A DNA stretch of 64,000 nucleotides from Hydractinia symbiolongicarpus (GCF_029227915.1 NC_079888.1:13559001-13623000), one strand, 5' to 3'; shown: positions 13,701-23,440, counted from the first letter of the stretch. Numbers and translations: made by a program. The notes: a model not told the origin generated them from the sequence alone.

Positions 13701-15482
13701 TTTAAAATCCTAATCCTTGGACCATTATCTAGTCAAATTAGGAATCAAAACCTCTCCACAATGAACTTTGTACAAACTACTCTCAGCTCCCAGAGCAATT
13801 TTATAATACTTAATTTGCATTCCTTTTACATCATCTATACTTTTGAATTTGCAAAAAAATTTAACCTTTTAAGGCTAAGGACGGTAGTCCCCCACCCAAA
13901 ATGATTTTGCTTCCTACAGAGCTGCATCATGATCAACACCATCCTTTGAATTTTCTTCAGTTAAGGTGGCAGTAACCCTTTTTAGCCGTTCTAACAGATG
14001 GATTTTTTATCACTGGATTATCAATACGAACTTTTAGTATTTCCTGCAAATATTGGTCTTCAGGCACATAGAAACAGTTTTGTTTAATTTTTAAATCATG
14101 CTGCATCCAGCCACTGTCAAAAATAAAAAATATTTAAAAAAATAAAATAATTCTGCACACCTTTTTAAAGCTGTATGATTTACAAAGCTTGTCAAAAGTT
14201 AGAGCTCTTGGGGTGAACTGCTATGGTTTATTGTTACTTTATGCACCATCTTTATTATTATTACATTTCTCTTTAATAATTATGTCATTTCTTTATGTAC
14301 AGTTTCCCAAGCGCGTAGACTAAAACTATAATTGGCAGAACTAATTAATTTTAATATAAAAAGGAATTGTTGATGATGAATATTTTTATTGAAAGATAAC
14401 AGTATTATAGCTATAAAATCGTGACAAGTGTTTCATAACAAAAAAAATATGGATATATAGTCTGAAATTAACCTTTTGTAACTAATTATGTAAAAGGGTT
14501 AAAATTGAAAAAAGGAAAAAAAGAAAGCAGATCTTATTAACTGATGAGAATGCCAAAGCCAAAATCCAGGATGAGAACTTTGGAGTTACACTTTTTTATA
14601 TTGACATGGGGAAATATAATTGCCAGCACGAAATTAAACTTGACATAGGCAAATGGAATTTCATGTTAACAAGCTACGTACTTGTATGAGTTTGGGCGGA
14701 TTCTTCTTTCCTTGTCTTTTGTTTGATCATGACTAACGTTTGTAGGTGAATCATTGTTTGAACTGACTTCTACATTTTCTATTGGGTATAAAGATACATG
14801 TGCATTAAAAACAAAGGAAACTGATTTGCACACATCTTATGGATTTTTATCCTTCTTTCATATGCATTATTTCTCACTGGATAGATAACTTTAATTTGTC
14901 AACACACACAATTAAATAGCAATATCACAATTAAATGTTTTAAGGTTTTCAAGGTGGAACAGACAACAGAGTTTTAAAAATAATCATCTTTGAAAGAAAC
15001 ACATATATATGTTTCATTTTTTATTTGGGAAAATATAAGAACTTCATATCTCATTCCAGGAAATTGATGAGGAACAATATTATTGATCACAAAATTAACA
15101 AATAATAGTTTAATAACAGGTTTTAAATTAAGTCGTAAATTTTTTAACATTCATTATATTAAAGACCACTTAACACTTTAATTTCCTGGAATAGTCAAGG
15201 ACCATAATTTGTTTGGTTTGTGTATGCATAGCACAATATTTATTTAAGACAAAATATGGGTACTATTAAATAGAAAAAGGTGAATGGTAAATGATTTGAT
15301 GTTATTTGGTGCTAGCTAACGCCCTAGTAATGACACAATAAGTTTTCAAATTCTTACCATTTTTGGATTTACAATTTTCAGTACAACTGTGTTTGGATGA
15401 ATAATCATACAATGATACAGTATCAGAATTGGAACTACCACATGGTGATAATTTTAATTTTTTTAAAGGTGATGTGACCAAG
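1343..15482 (-). CDS. BMAL/cycle-like bHLH-PAS transcription factor gene (5' end missing)
   Basis: Minus-strand gene assembled from ten exons: 15358-15482, 14682-14778, 10425-10582, 9574-9746, 6349-6562, 6063-6258, 3970-4102, 2631-2764, 2485-2515 and 1343-1705. Every junction has GT/AG borders and the phases agree throughout, giving about 540 codons to a TGA stop. Domain order is basic helix-loop-helix, PAS-A, linker, PAS-B, then a short unique tail, as in the ARNT/BMAL class of DNA-binding partners for other bHLH-PAS proteins. Signature words match BMAL better than ARNT: KLDKLSVLELAVQ in helix 2, YKPDALTEGEMKYLL and CDKGKVLHVSDAV in PAS-A, GFLKSWK before PAS-B, GYLPQELVG and NPFTKELEF in PAS-B. 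The tail is short and has no bilaterian-type LPWPL terminus. An upstream exon with the start codon must lie above 15482 and was not found. BMAL-like is firm; exact orthology needs a tree. Confidence 0.85.
2485..2515 (-). CDS. BMAL-like gene, candidate 31-nt micro-exon
   Basis: Placed because the PAS-B exon (phase 2) and the terminal exon (phase 0) cannot be joined directly. This segment has acceptor CTACTAG and donor AAG|GTAGAA and repairs the phase exactly, adding about ten residues. It rests on splice logic alone. Confidence 0.45.
2631..2764 (-). CDS. BMAL-like gene, second PAS-B exon
   Basis: Encodes DIYRFKLKNGGLLHMRT and FSLFNPFTKELEFVSHQNF, the last PAS-B strands. Acceptor TTTTAG, donor AAG|GTAATA, phase 2 out. 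Direct read-through would hit a stop two codons later, so splicing onward is needed. Confidence 0.8.
2952..3534. mobile_element. Small inverted-repeat element in a BMAL-like intron
   Basis: The left end (cactaattttcgcg...) and right end (reverse complement tactaatattattttcgcg) are imperfect inverted repeats, with sub-terminal 'cgcgaaa' blocks inside both. The total is about 580 bp. A minus-strand open frame inside (3135-3445) may be the remnant of its protein. I cannot name the superfamily. Confidence 0.5.
3135..3445 (-). pseudogene. Unidentified ORF remnant inside the inverted-repeat element
   Basis: About 100 codons open on the minus strand, including LIAQYELLLGELYLESKDEE and a basic C-terminus with RSRDIGDMFGKKNKR. 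It reads like protein rather than AT noise. I do not recognise the family. Its position between the inverted repeats suggests a transposon gene fragment. Confidence 0.35.
3970..4102 (-). CDS. BMAL-like gene, first PAS-B exon
   Basis: Encodes VFPVSGYLPQELVG then the VHKNDIQALSETYRLA helix, the PAS-B core. Acceptor TTGTTAG, donor AGG|GTGAGT, phase 0 out. Confidence 0.85.
5490..5830 (+). mobile_element. LINE reverse-transcriptase relic
   Basis: The plus-strand translation gives GVPLWSILGSLLFL, then VIMYADDTVVYVSGKSKDEV. This is the RT palm with the F/YADD catalytic motif of CR1/jockey-type LINEs. Both ends are missing and it is frameshifted. It sits in an intron of the BMAL-like gene, opposite to its transcription. 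Confidence 0.75.
6063..6258 (-). CDS. BMAL-like gene, exon linking PAS-A to PAS-B
   Basis: Encodes SCNGFLKSWK (compare the TGYLKSW motif of BMAL), the strand FSCFVGVAV, and SRHTADATYLYVDPR opening PAS-B. Phases match both neighbours. Confidence 0.82.
6349..6562 (-). CDS. BMAL-like gene, second PAS-A exon
   Basis: Begins DELVGHSLLDLVDPKDVDVV, the PAS-A helix region, and continues through an RSFCLRLK strand corresponding to the RRSFFCRMK strand of BMAL proteins. Ends CCAG|GTAATA in phase 1. Confidence 0.85.
6570..9573. other. BMAL-like intron, no further gene seen
   Basis: AT-rich intron between the two PAS-A exons. Small open frames occur at 7092-7367, 7585-7773 and 8254-8616, but none shows motifs, splice support or sensible composition. 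Confidence 0.45.
9574..9746 (-). CDS. BMAL-like gene, first PAS-A exon
   Basis: The acceptor at CACTTAG gives correct phase from the bHLH exon. It encodes YKPDALTEGEMKYLL, then GFLIVISCDKGKVLHVSDAV, the first strands of PAS-A. Donor CCCCT|GTAAGT leaves phase 0, matching the next exon. Confidence 0.85.
10425..10582 (-). CDS. BMAL-like gene, bHLH exon
   Basis: Encodes basic region HRQIEKKRRNRINKM, helix 1, loop and helix 2 (KLDKLSVLELAVQQVEML). The His, Glu and Arg positions that class B bHLH proteins use to contact the E-box are kept (H-x3-E-x3-R pattern). Acceptor CCTTAG, donor C|GTAAGT, phase 2 in and phase 1 out. Confidence 0.88.
10980..11720. repeat. Degenerate intronic tandem repeat
   Basis: Phrases of the type 'cacatt...gggtctattgttc...ttgtgcaaaaaaatcag' recur near 11150, 11430 and 11580. 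The phrase 'gacctgtt..cataaattctgcaattttt..aataagattttttt' recurs near 11240 and 11515. Spacing is irregular (150-280 bp) and copies are well diverged, so this is an old array in the BMAL-like intron. Confidence 0.55.
11721..13100. other. BMAL-like intron, nothing recognised
   Basis: AT-rich. A minus-strand open frame at 12740-12994 has partly protein-like composition (SQKKEAHAWLQSNLAKRQSG) but no splice or family support. Confidence 0.35.
13120..13320. repeat. Dispersed repeat, copy 1 (inverted partner near 45470-45590)
   Basis: The string 'tttagatgtgtagggaatt' followed by 'acaaacaaacaa..tagatgtgtca', preceded by 'tctcatgtatcat', recurs as its reverse complement at about 45470-45590. No coding content. 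Probably a short non-autonomous element; its ends were not defined. Confidence 0.6.
13932..14113 (-). CDS. Possible alternative terminal exon of the BMAL-like gene
   Basis: After an acceptor (TTTTGACAG) there is an open frame of about 50 codons in phase with the 14682-14778 donor, ending in TGA. It reads like protein: GWMQHDLKIKQNCFYVPEDQ, then EILKVRIDNP and NPSVRTAKKG. I found no phase-matching donor leading on to the bHLH exon. It could be an alternative last exon giving a product without bHLH or PAS, part of another gene, or a chance frame. Confidence 0.3.
14682..14778 (-). CDS. BMAL-like gene, exon ending in the basic region
   Basis: Acceptor CAATAG, donor AA|GTACGT. It encodes an acidic/Asn-rich stretch ending KDKERRIRPNSY. 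Its last two bases join the bHLH exon in phase and place a basic run directly before AYHRQIEKKRR, as in BMAL proteins. The same donor would also fit, in phase, an open exon at about 13930-14113. Confidence 0.6.
15358..15482 (-). CDS. BMAL-like gene, N-terminal exon (Ser-rich)
   Basis: Follows a TTTTTAG acceptor and ends at a GTAAGA donor in phase 1. It encodes a basic patch (PLKKLKLSP) then a Ser/Asn/Asp-rich low-complexity segment, as expected ahead of a bHLH domain. It begins in phase 2, so another coding exon lies upstream. Confidence 0.55.
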
Positions 15483-16004
15483 CTAAAAATTAAAAAAAGA
15501 TTTCTACCACATGTAATCACAGATAAGGGAAATGCATGCATGTTACCTTATATTTATTTATATATAATCTGACTTCATGCTGGCAAACAATTGCTGAACA
15601 TGGTTTTTTCTAATGCAAGCTAAACTAATACAAAGATTTGCTCTTGCTTGTTTGCTACTGGTAACTGTTCCTGTATGAGTGTCAAATGTGAAACACTCAT
15701 CTATAGCATTCCACATCAGCACTTTTTCAGTAAAAAAAGAACTAAATCAACCAGGAGTGATACATCACTTAAAAACTTAAAATAAGGCGGTTTAAGCTGC
15801 AAGTCTACCTAGCATTCCAAAATAGGTCAAGTTTGCATACATGAAAGAGTAAAAAAGAAAAACACCCCCCTAAATACAGCAAATCAGTGAGGATAATAAC
15901 AAATGAGTTTCCACTAATGACCTACTCTATTTAAAATTTACCTCCCACTTAAAAAAAGGAATTGAAAATCAACTCAAAGTATTGTACTAATAACGATAAA
16001 CAAT

Positions 16005-16675
16005 TTTTACTATCTCGCCTGCGAGGATAGTATTGGTTTCCAACTCGTAACTGGCTATGTCCCAAATGGTCAAATGCAATGTCACAGATTTAAACTTCGT
16101 ACCTAAACTCTCTAAGTACTTAAAAGTCATCTAAATGACGTTTTAGACCAAAATTGGTATTTGTTTTCGACAAAATTTGACACAGTTAACAAAAAAAGTA
16201 TGCTGAACATGATGGTGACATCAAAATATGGATTTCTTGTCACCTATATGTCATTTTAGGCCAAAATTAGCCCAAAAATTAAAACTACTTTATTTTCGAC
16301 AAAATTTGGCTCAATTAACGAATAAAGTATGCTGCACATGATAGTTACTTCAAATTTTTGTTTTTTGTCACCTAAATGTCATTTTAGGCCAAAATTAGCC
16401 CCAAAATTAAAACTACTTTATTTGCGACAAAATGTGGCTCGGTTAACAAGAAAAGTATGCTGAACATGATCGTGACGTCAAAATTAACAATTTAACCGTT
16501 TAAGACCATAAACGTTTCAACCAGGAACGTACCAGGAATGATCGGCTGTATTTTTTGTTGGCAGAAATTGTAGAATTGGGTTGCATTGTCGATGTTTCAT
16601 AGTTGTGCATTTTTAATAGAGAGATTATGCAGCATTATGATAGAGTTTATGCAGCGCCTGCATCTTGTTTATACT
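16005..16675 (+). repeat. Dispersed MITE/SINE-like element, copy 1, with internal repeats of about 110 bp
   Basis: Begins near 'actatctcgcctg' and ends near 'gcgcctgcatcttgttt'. Three internal copies of a unit containing 'gtcattttaggccaaaatt', 'ttcgacaaaatttggc' and 'agtatgctgaacatga'. The same element, reversed and with fewer units, lies at about 50350-50872 in a DD3-3-like intron. No protein coding. Confidence 0.75.
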
Positions 16676-16943
16676 TGTTTTGCTTTGTTCGCAAGGTATT
16701 TGTTGTAAAGTTGCCAAATATTAGCAAGGGAAGAAACTTAGTGCTGTTTGCCATCTGGTTTCGCAAATGTAAATAAATTCCTAAGTAAGTGTTATATTTC
16801 TCCTATACAACAAGCTTTGTACATCTGTGTTAAAAATACCATGTATACATATTTAAATATACTTTTTACAATATGTCTAGTTAAATTACTTATTTTTTTC
16901 TAGATATTACATGCATAAATATCAGTACAAGGTACATAATTAA

Positions 16944-17393
16944 TTGTTTTTCAGGAAGGAAGGCTATGAGAATAGCAAATTTGCTAGGAAATTCATAGTC
17001 ACCGTGATTGTAAACTCGGGTAGGTCATATTATGAGAGTACGCTCCCATACCATGTTCCTTATGCCACAATTAATCTGCAAGGCTGGAATAAGAAAGAGA
17101 TACATGAGAAGGACGAAACGAAATTACGGTTGCCACAACACGTTACTAATACACTAAAAAGTACGATAATAGAGTCACAGCATGTCACAGATACTTTACA
17201 AAGTACGATAATAGAGTCACAGCACGTCACAGACACAATACATAGCACAAAAATAGAGTCACACACGTTACAAATACACAACAACGTAGTCACAGTAGAA
17301 CAATGCTTGGTGCAACAGTCAAAGAGTTATCATTTTTATGTTAATTCAATGTATGTATTTAAGGCTTACATTTCAAACATTATATTGACATAA
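16944..17393 (+). other. Unidentified 149-codon open frame with internal repeats
   Basis: Translates to a basic N-terminal half and a repeated ESQHVTDTLQSTI-type unit of about 15 residues. The DNA repeat of about 42 bp at 17130-17270 explains the second half. The end of the frame overlaps the CR1-like LINE 3' end. No family recognised and no splice evidence; probably not a host gene. Confidence 0.25.
17125..17275. repeat. Imperfect tandem repeat of about 42 bp, three copies
   Basis: The block 'agtacgataatagagtcaca' with a following 'cgtcacagacac'-like segment recurs three times, the last copy more diverged. Confidence 0.7.
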
Positions 17394-18032
17394 AAAATAG
17401 TTAATAAATTTATTCCTTGTGTAGTTTTTTGAAGATGTGGTTATATTGAGGTTAAGCTTCGGCAAAATATCATTCCAATGTTTAATTGCTTGACTTTGGA
17501 TGGAATAAGTACCATGCCAAATTGTATTGGTTCTTTGCGTATGTAGTCTCAAGGAGAATTTTTTTGTATTATAATTATGAGCATTTTGCAGTGGTACAAA
17601 AAGTTTATTGAAGGGTGCTGGAACCAAAAACTTCAGATGTGGTAGAATGAAAGTACAGTTTCTTCTTAATTTTATTAGGTCATTTATTCTAAGTATTTTA
17701 GATTCGTAGTAAATAGGTGACAGATGGTCATGTTTTGGTTTGAAATTTATTATCTTTATGGCCTTATTTTGCAAGGCAATAACTTTTTAACTCATTTTGG
17801 TTGGTGACTGGCCCCATATTTGTATGCTATATTCAAGATGAGAGTTAAATATAGCATGATATATTGGAATTAAAGTCCTCCGTGAAACGTAATGTCTTAT
17901 CTTCACTAACATACCTGCAGCTCTTGCCAACTTTAGCCTGAGATTTTCGAGTGCCTTTTAAAACATAAAAATTCATCAAGTATTACGCCCAAGTAATTTA
18001 CAGATTTTGAAAGTTGAATATGTTGTCCATTA
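17340..18032 (-). mobile_element. CR1-like LINE, 3' segment (RT thumb and C-terminus)
   Basis: The minus strand encodes NYLGVILDE after the palm, then QNKAIKIINFKPKHDHLSP, KILRINDLIKLR and NAHNYNTKKFSLRLHTQRTN, ending YFLCQYNV and a stop at 17373. These are the thumb and C-terminal motifs of CR1/jockey-group LINE ORF2. Frameshifts lie between 17775 and 18000. The segment is continuous with 19541-20205 once the intervening element is removed. Confidence 0.85.
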
Positions 18033-19540
18033 GGGATCGTCTCAAAATGTTTGTACGTTTTTTTCGTATAATTATACGAACACTACGAAGTACTTCGTTT
18101 CGTGAAACGAATGTCATACGAAGTGCTTCATTTAAAATAAAAAATATAAACAAAGTTTATACGAACTTTTTTAATGCATGATACGAACTTAAACGAAGTT
18201 TTTTTATTATACAAAATGAAATGATACAAACTTTGAACGAAGTAAATTGCTATACGATTTTGAAACGAACTTCAAAAGTACCGGGGTAATAGCGCGTAAT
18301 TATTTCAATACAAAATCAAAAACAAAAGAATTAAACAAAGTTTTTTTGACATAGGAAAAGAAATGATCCAAACTTTAACGAAGTAAATTGCTATAGGAAC
18401 TTAAAACAAACTTCAAAAGTACCGGCGTAATTGCGCATAATTATTTCAATACGAAACCAGAAATAAAAGAAGTAAAATATACAATTTATTTTAATAGTTT
18501 CAAACTTAAATTTAATATCAAATATTTGTATTTCCTTTTTAAAATATGGAATTTAAATTATATTAAACAGTTTTTTTTAAAACTAGCTACTTTCATAGCA
18601 TGTCTAAAAATTACAACAGCGATATCGATTGGATATATGACACAGCCAGTTCCGACGAGGAGACTGATTTGTTGCAAAGTATATATTTTTTGAAAAAACC
18701 TTAGGTATAAGTGTTAGTCGGCACACCATTCACAGATTAATGCTTCCACCCCGAAAAAAAACACAGCGAGTAAAAACTACAAATGTCTGATAGACGCATG
18801 TGTTCCTCCAAAAAGAAATACAAAAGAAAAAAACACACGACAAATTTCATTTCACTTGCGGTCAAGTTCGCATAGTTAACAAAATGGGATCTTTGCAAAG
18901 AAAACACACTTATGCTGTCTGTGGACAATAAAAATAAAGTTGATGTGGATATTACAGCGAACAGCAGACAAACGAAAATACTAACAGAATCTCAAAAGTA
19001 ACTCTGCCAGACAATATTGAAGGCGTAACACCACATCAAAATGACGTTGAGGGGTGGATGAAAGTTCTTGTCGATTTGTGTGCTCGATATTGGCATAATA
19101 AGACCTATTGTGGATTCCCCATAGCTGTGGAAACATTTAAAAGTGACAATCCACTGGTACCACATTTAAAAAATGCTCATACCATGCTGAGAGATTTTTC
19201 GAATGCGTCTAAGAAAAACTGAATGAAACCCCTGGTTATTCATAACTGGTGGATATTTATTAAAGTTCGTGAGATGCGCCGACAAATCATGCGGTAGATA
19301 ATAGTCCAATTACAATAAACGAAATTCGTAAAAGCAAATTTTGATACAAACGTCTTTAAAAGTGATACGAAGTACATACAAACTTTATTTTAAATGATAC
19401 GAACTTTATACGAACTTTTAATTTTGATGATACGAAAAAGTTCGTATTAAAAATAAAATGATACAAAAGATTTAATAAATCGATACAAAGTTTTTTATAC
19501 AAATTATATGAACTATGTACGAACATTTTGAGACGGTCCC
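18033..19540 (+). mobile_element. TTA-flanked inverted-repeat DNA transposon inserted in the CR1-like LINE
   Basis: Terminal inverted repeats of about 25 bp start GGGATCGTCTCAAAATGTT on the left, with GGGACCGTCTCAAAATGTT as the reverse complement of the right end. They are flanked by identical TTA triplets at 18030-18032 and 19541-19543. Three-base TWA duplications are typical of PIF/Harbinger. Sub-terminal regions repeat 'tacgaactt' and 'acgaagt' words. No transposase was found. A broken plus-strand coding remnant lies inside (18600-19220). The host LINE frame continues on both sides. Confidence 0.85.
18601..19222 (+). pseudogene. Unidentified coding remnant in the TTA-flanked element
   Basis: Starts MSKNYNSDIDWIYDTASSDE at 18601, then after several stops resumes around 19000-19222 with TLPDNIEGVTPHQNDVEGW, LVDLCARYWHNKTYCGFPI and HLKNAHTMLRDFSNASKKN. 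It looks like a real but decayed protein. I do not recognise it as a transposase or as the Myb-type partner protein of Harbinger elements. Confidence 0.45.
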
Positions 19541-20205
19541 TTAAGTCTGAAATTCAATTTTTTCTTATAAGTTTTGTGTTTTGAGCGAAATAATATGATT
19601 TGTGTTTTCTGATGATTTAGACTTATTTTATTTGGCCTGACCCAAGTATTTAAGTCTTTAAGATCTTTATTTACCTGCTTATTAATTTTCTTAAGGGATT
19701 TGTGATTGTTTAAAAAGCTGGTATCGTCAGCAAAGTGGAACACGTAGGAGTGTTTAATGACAGTGTGTAGATCATTGATATATATTAAAAACAAAAGTGG
19801 GCCAAGTACAGAACCCTGAGGTATTATACCCCATGTTGAGAAAAAACATCAGTGGATTTTTTACCTTGTATAATTACATGATCTAGCCTTTTTGTTAGAT
19901 AAGAATTTATCAGATCATTAAAAATTCCTCAAATCCCATATGGTTAAGTTTGTACCGAAGTATTTGTGGTCGACCGTGTCAAATGCCTTTTGAAGGCCTT
20001 TTGAAGGTCTAAAGACACCACAGGAGAACTGGTTTTTATCAAGCACATCTCTAATTTTTTCAGTTAAATTTACTAATGCTTGGTTCGTGTTTTTTTTTTT
20101 TGTTGGGGATAGAAAAATTTATATGTTTCTAGAAAGTCATAAAGCCTGGTATGGATAGTCCGCTCAAATATTTTATTGATATTTGATAACATGAATTGGT
20201 ACAAT
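19541..20205 (-). mobile_element. CR1-like LINE, reverse-transcriptase core
   Basis: The minus strand gives LSNINKIFERTIHTRLYDFL, VSLDLQKAFDTVDH, GSVLGPLLFLIYINDLHTV and FHFADDTSFLNNH, which are RT motifs 2 through C with catalytic FADD. Several frameshifts and stops are present. The fingers region upstream is missing where the RTE insertion begins. Confidence 0.9.
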
Positions 20206-20401
20206 GATACCCTTCAATTCTTTAAGAGACAAGAGACGAGTTGAACGTCCTCTAGTTAATCAGACAAACTGCGTAAATGGGGCTGGAACTCTAAGAAGTA
20301 AAGGTGTCGCGCACGGTAGGACAGATGTCAGGTGAGAGCATCATCAGACCATCATCATTACCCAGCTATCAAATCACAAGGTAGATAACACTAGGTTGAG
20401 G

Positions 20402-21060
20402 ATGGCTAGTGTAAATGTTGGTACTCTGAGAGGTAGAGCAGGCGAAGTAGTTGAAATGTTATAACGTAGATCTGTTGATATATGTTGTGTTCAGGAAGTC
20501 AGGTGGAAAGGAGCTTCAGTGAGATTTGTGGAAGGTAGGAGGGCAAGGTATAAGCTTTTTTGGATTGGTAATAGTGATGAATATGGAGCAGTTGGCATAT
20601 TTGTTGCAGAGAAGTGGGTAGAAAAAGTGATAGATGTTATGTGTGTTAATGGTCATATTATAGTGATAAAGTAATAATAGGATTGTCACTTTTCTGTCAG
20701 TTTATGATCCACAGTGTGGACTCAGTGAGGAAGATAAAGATAAGTTTTATGATGATTTAATAGCAGTCACATCAAAGTTTGGAGACACTGAACTTGTCAT
20801 AGTGGGCGGGGACTTTAATGGTCATGTTGGGAAGTCATCTGAAGGTTATAGAGGTGTGCATGGAGGCTATGGATTTGGGAGCAGAAGTAAGGAAGGGGAG
20901 AGATTACTTGAGTTTGGAATAGCAACGGACATGGTGGTTTGCAACACATCATTCAGTAGAGACATAGGCTGATAACATGAGTCAGATAGCTGTAAGACAC
21001 AGACAGATTACTTCATGGTTAGAAAGTCAGACAAGAAAGTGGTGGAGGACGTGAAAGTTA
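20402..21060 (+). pseudogene. RTE endonuclease domain (broken)
   Basis: From the ATG at 20402: MASVNVGTLRGRAGEVVEML, a stop, then VDICCVQEVRWKG (metal-binding Glu of APE-type nucleases). After a frame change come VIVGGDFNGHVG (the Asn-bearing GDFN motif) and a degraded final Asp/His region. Stops and frameshifts rule out an active product. Confidence 0.85.
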
Positions 21061-21482
21061 TATCAGGGAGAGAGTGTGTGGCTGGTATAGGTTGCTGGTT
21101 TGTGATATTATCTTGAAGAGTGTTAAAGAAGTCAAGGGAAAGTACAGGCCCCATCATAAAGTCTGGAAGCTGCAGGAAGATATTGTAGCAAGACAATTTA
21201 GTGCAACAGTTCAGCAGTTAGCCCGCAATGGTCAGTGTGATATAGTGACAATGTTGAAAGTACTTGGACTACTTTTGAAGAACTGTCTTTGTTGAAAGTA
21301 CTTGGACTACTTTTGAAGACTTGTCTTCTAGAAGCTTCTGATAAGCTAGACATAGACAGACCTGGTGGTGGAATAATGAGGTTGACCAGTGTATAAAGGA
21401 AAAGAGGAAACTTTGGAAAGAGTGGAAGTCAGGTGGTAGTAAAAATATTTACTTAGAAGCTAAGCGTCGTGCTCGTACAGCA

Positions 21483-23409
21483 GTGTATAAGGCAAAATTA
21501 GAAGCAGAGAGAAAAAGATTTGAAGATGTGTTAAGAAGGGAAGACCAGCGCAATGAGGTATTCAAGATAGCAAAGCAAATGAAGAAGACTAATCAAGATG
21601 TTGTAGGTGAGAAGTGTATACGTAATGATGAAGGTGTTTTGGCCAGCACAGGGCAGGAGAAAAGGTCAGCTTTTAAGAATTATTATCAGAGGTTGCCTAA
21701 CACTGAGTTTGATAGGATAATTTGTCTGATGATGATGTTGTAGAAAGGACAGCTATGCAGATCAAGACAGAATGGGTAGTGGAGGCTATTAGGAAATTGA
21801 AGATTAAAAAGGCTACAGGAGTATCAGGTATTGTTGCAGAGATAGTAAAAGCATCTGGATATATTGGAGTTGAGCTTATTACAAGTCTTGCTAATCAGAT
21901 TATAAAGGATGATGATATTCCGAGTGAGTGGCAGTTAAGTGTAATATTGAATTGTTTCAACAGCAAGGGTGATGCATTAGAAAAAGGTAACTATAGAGGT
22001 TTGAAGTTGGTTGATCAAGTAATGAAAGTTATTGAAAGAGTGATTGATAAGTTACTTAGGGAAAGAATTGATATAGATAAGATGCAATTTGGTTTTGTTC
22101 CAGGGCGTGGCACTACAGATGCAATAATTTTACTCAAACACCTTCAGGAAAAGTATTTAGGAAAGAGAAAGAATCTCTTTTTTGTAGATTTAGAGAAAGC
22201 TTTTGATAGAGTGCCACGTAAAGTTATTTAGTGGGCTATGAGAAAATTAGGTGTGGATGACTGGCTAGTAACGATGGTACAGTCTATGTACAGCAATGCT
22301 AGAAGTTGTGTCAGGATTAACGATTCACTTAGTGATGAATTTAGTGTAAATGTTGGTGTACACCAGGGTTCTGTACTTAGTCCTTTGTTGTTTTTTCTAG
22401 TCTTAGAAGCGCTGTCGATGGAGTTCAGAACAGGTTGTTATTGTATGCAGATGATTTGGTTCTCAAAGCAGAGTCGATGGAAGCATTAGTTAAAAAGTTT
22501 GAGAAGTGGAAGAAAGGACTAGAAGAGAAAGGGCTAAGGGTGAACACAGCTAAGTCTAAAGTCATGATTAGTAGCATTGCAGCCAAGTGTGACCTTGTAG
22601 TTGGAAAGTGGCCTTGTGGAGTTTGCAGGAAAGGGGTTGGTAGTAACTCAATTTTTTGTCAGACTTGGAAGCATTGGGTACATAAGAAGTGCATTATTAT
22701 TGGAAGGTTAAGAGTTGATATTCAGTTTGTATGCAAGTGTTGCAAGGGTGAGATTATAGAGAATGAAGTATTTCCAGCTTCAATGATGTACAACAGTGGC
22801 TCGTTAGAGATAGTTGGGAACTTCTGTTACTTAGGTGATATGTTGGGCAGTGAAGGGGTGTTGAAAGAAGTGTTACTTGCAGGATAGGTTCTGCTTGGAA
22901 AAAGTTCAGAGTTACTTCCTTTGTTGACTAGCAGAGTCTTGTCAATTGAGTTAAAAGGTAGGTTGTATGAGGCCTGTGTAAGAAGTGTTATGTTGTACGG
23001 TAGTGAGACATGGGCAGTGAAGTAGGAAGATCTTGACCGTTTAGAAAGGAATGATATGAGAATGGTTAGGTGGATGCGTAACGCCAGTCTGAGAGACAGA
23101 AAGAGTTCAGATGAGCTAAGAAGCAGGCTAAGTATCCGTAGAATTAAAGATCTTATCCAGATAAGAAGACTGAATTGGCTGGGGCACTTGGAAAAAATGG
23201 AGGAGGATAATTGGGTAAGAAATTGTAGAGACTTGATAGTTCCTGGGGCAAAGCCCAGAGGCAGACGGAGGAAGACTTGGCAGGAGGTTATCAGGACAGA
23301 CTTGATACAGAGGAAGTTGGGTTTAGATCTAACACAGTCTAGATCAGATTGGAAGAGGGTCATTAATATACCCCGTCCAACCCATGCTAGCATGGAAAAC
23401 GGTCGTTAA
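21483..23409 (+). pseudogene. RTE reverse transcriptase with PHD-like finger (broken)
   Basis: Motifs in order: IRKLKIKKATGVSGIVAEIV, PSEWQLSVI, GNYRGLKLVDQVMKVIERV, QFGFVPGRGTTDAI, FFVDLEKAFDRVPR (motif A), VHQGSVLSPLLF, MLLYADDLVL (motif C, YADD), then CGVCRKGVGSNSIFC, WVHKKC and VCKCC (PHD-like Cys/His finger), and RIKDLIQIRRLNWLGHLEKM near the C-terminus. At least one TAG (22229-22231) and several frameshifts interrupt it. A 5' repeat of 'ttgaaagtacttggactact' at 21256 and 21293 is a local duplication. Confidence 0.9.
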
Positions 23410-23440
23410 GCTGAGAATGATGATGATGATGATGATACAG

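Larger units (their letters stand above)
20206..23440 (+). mobile_element. RTE-type LINE, nearly full length, degenerate
   Basis: Plus-strand non-LTR retrotransposon: AP endonuclease, RT, a zinc finger after the palm, a C-terminal region, and a 3' end in (GAT)n at 23416-23437, a typical RTE tail. The 3' coding end reads RPTHASMENGR, common to this LINE group. It lies antisense inside the CR1-like LINE, which is missing about 100 codons at this point, so insertion went with a deletion or later loss. No clear target duplication was found. Confidence 0.85.

Noticed and set aside
18737-18928. 63-codon minus-strand frame
   Set aside because: Shadow within the TTA-flanked element; the plus-strand remnant is more protein-like.
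22827-23393. 188-codon minus-strand frame
   Set aside because: Antisense of the RTE C-terminal region; the plus strand has the LINE motifs.
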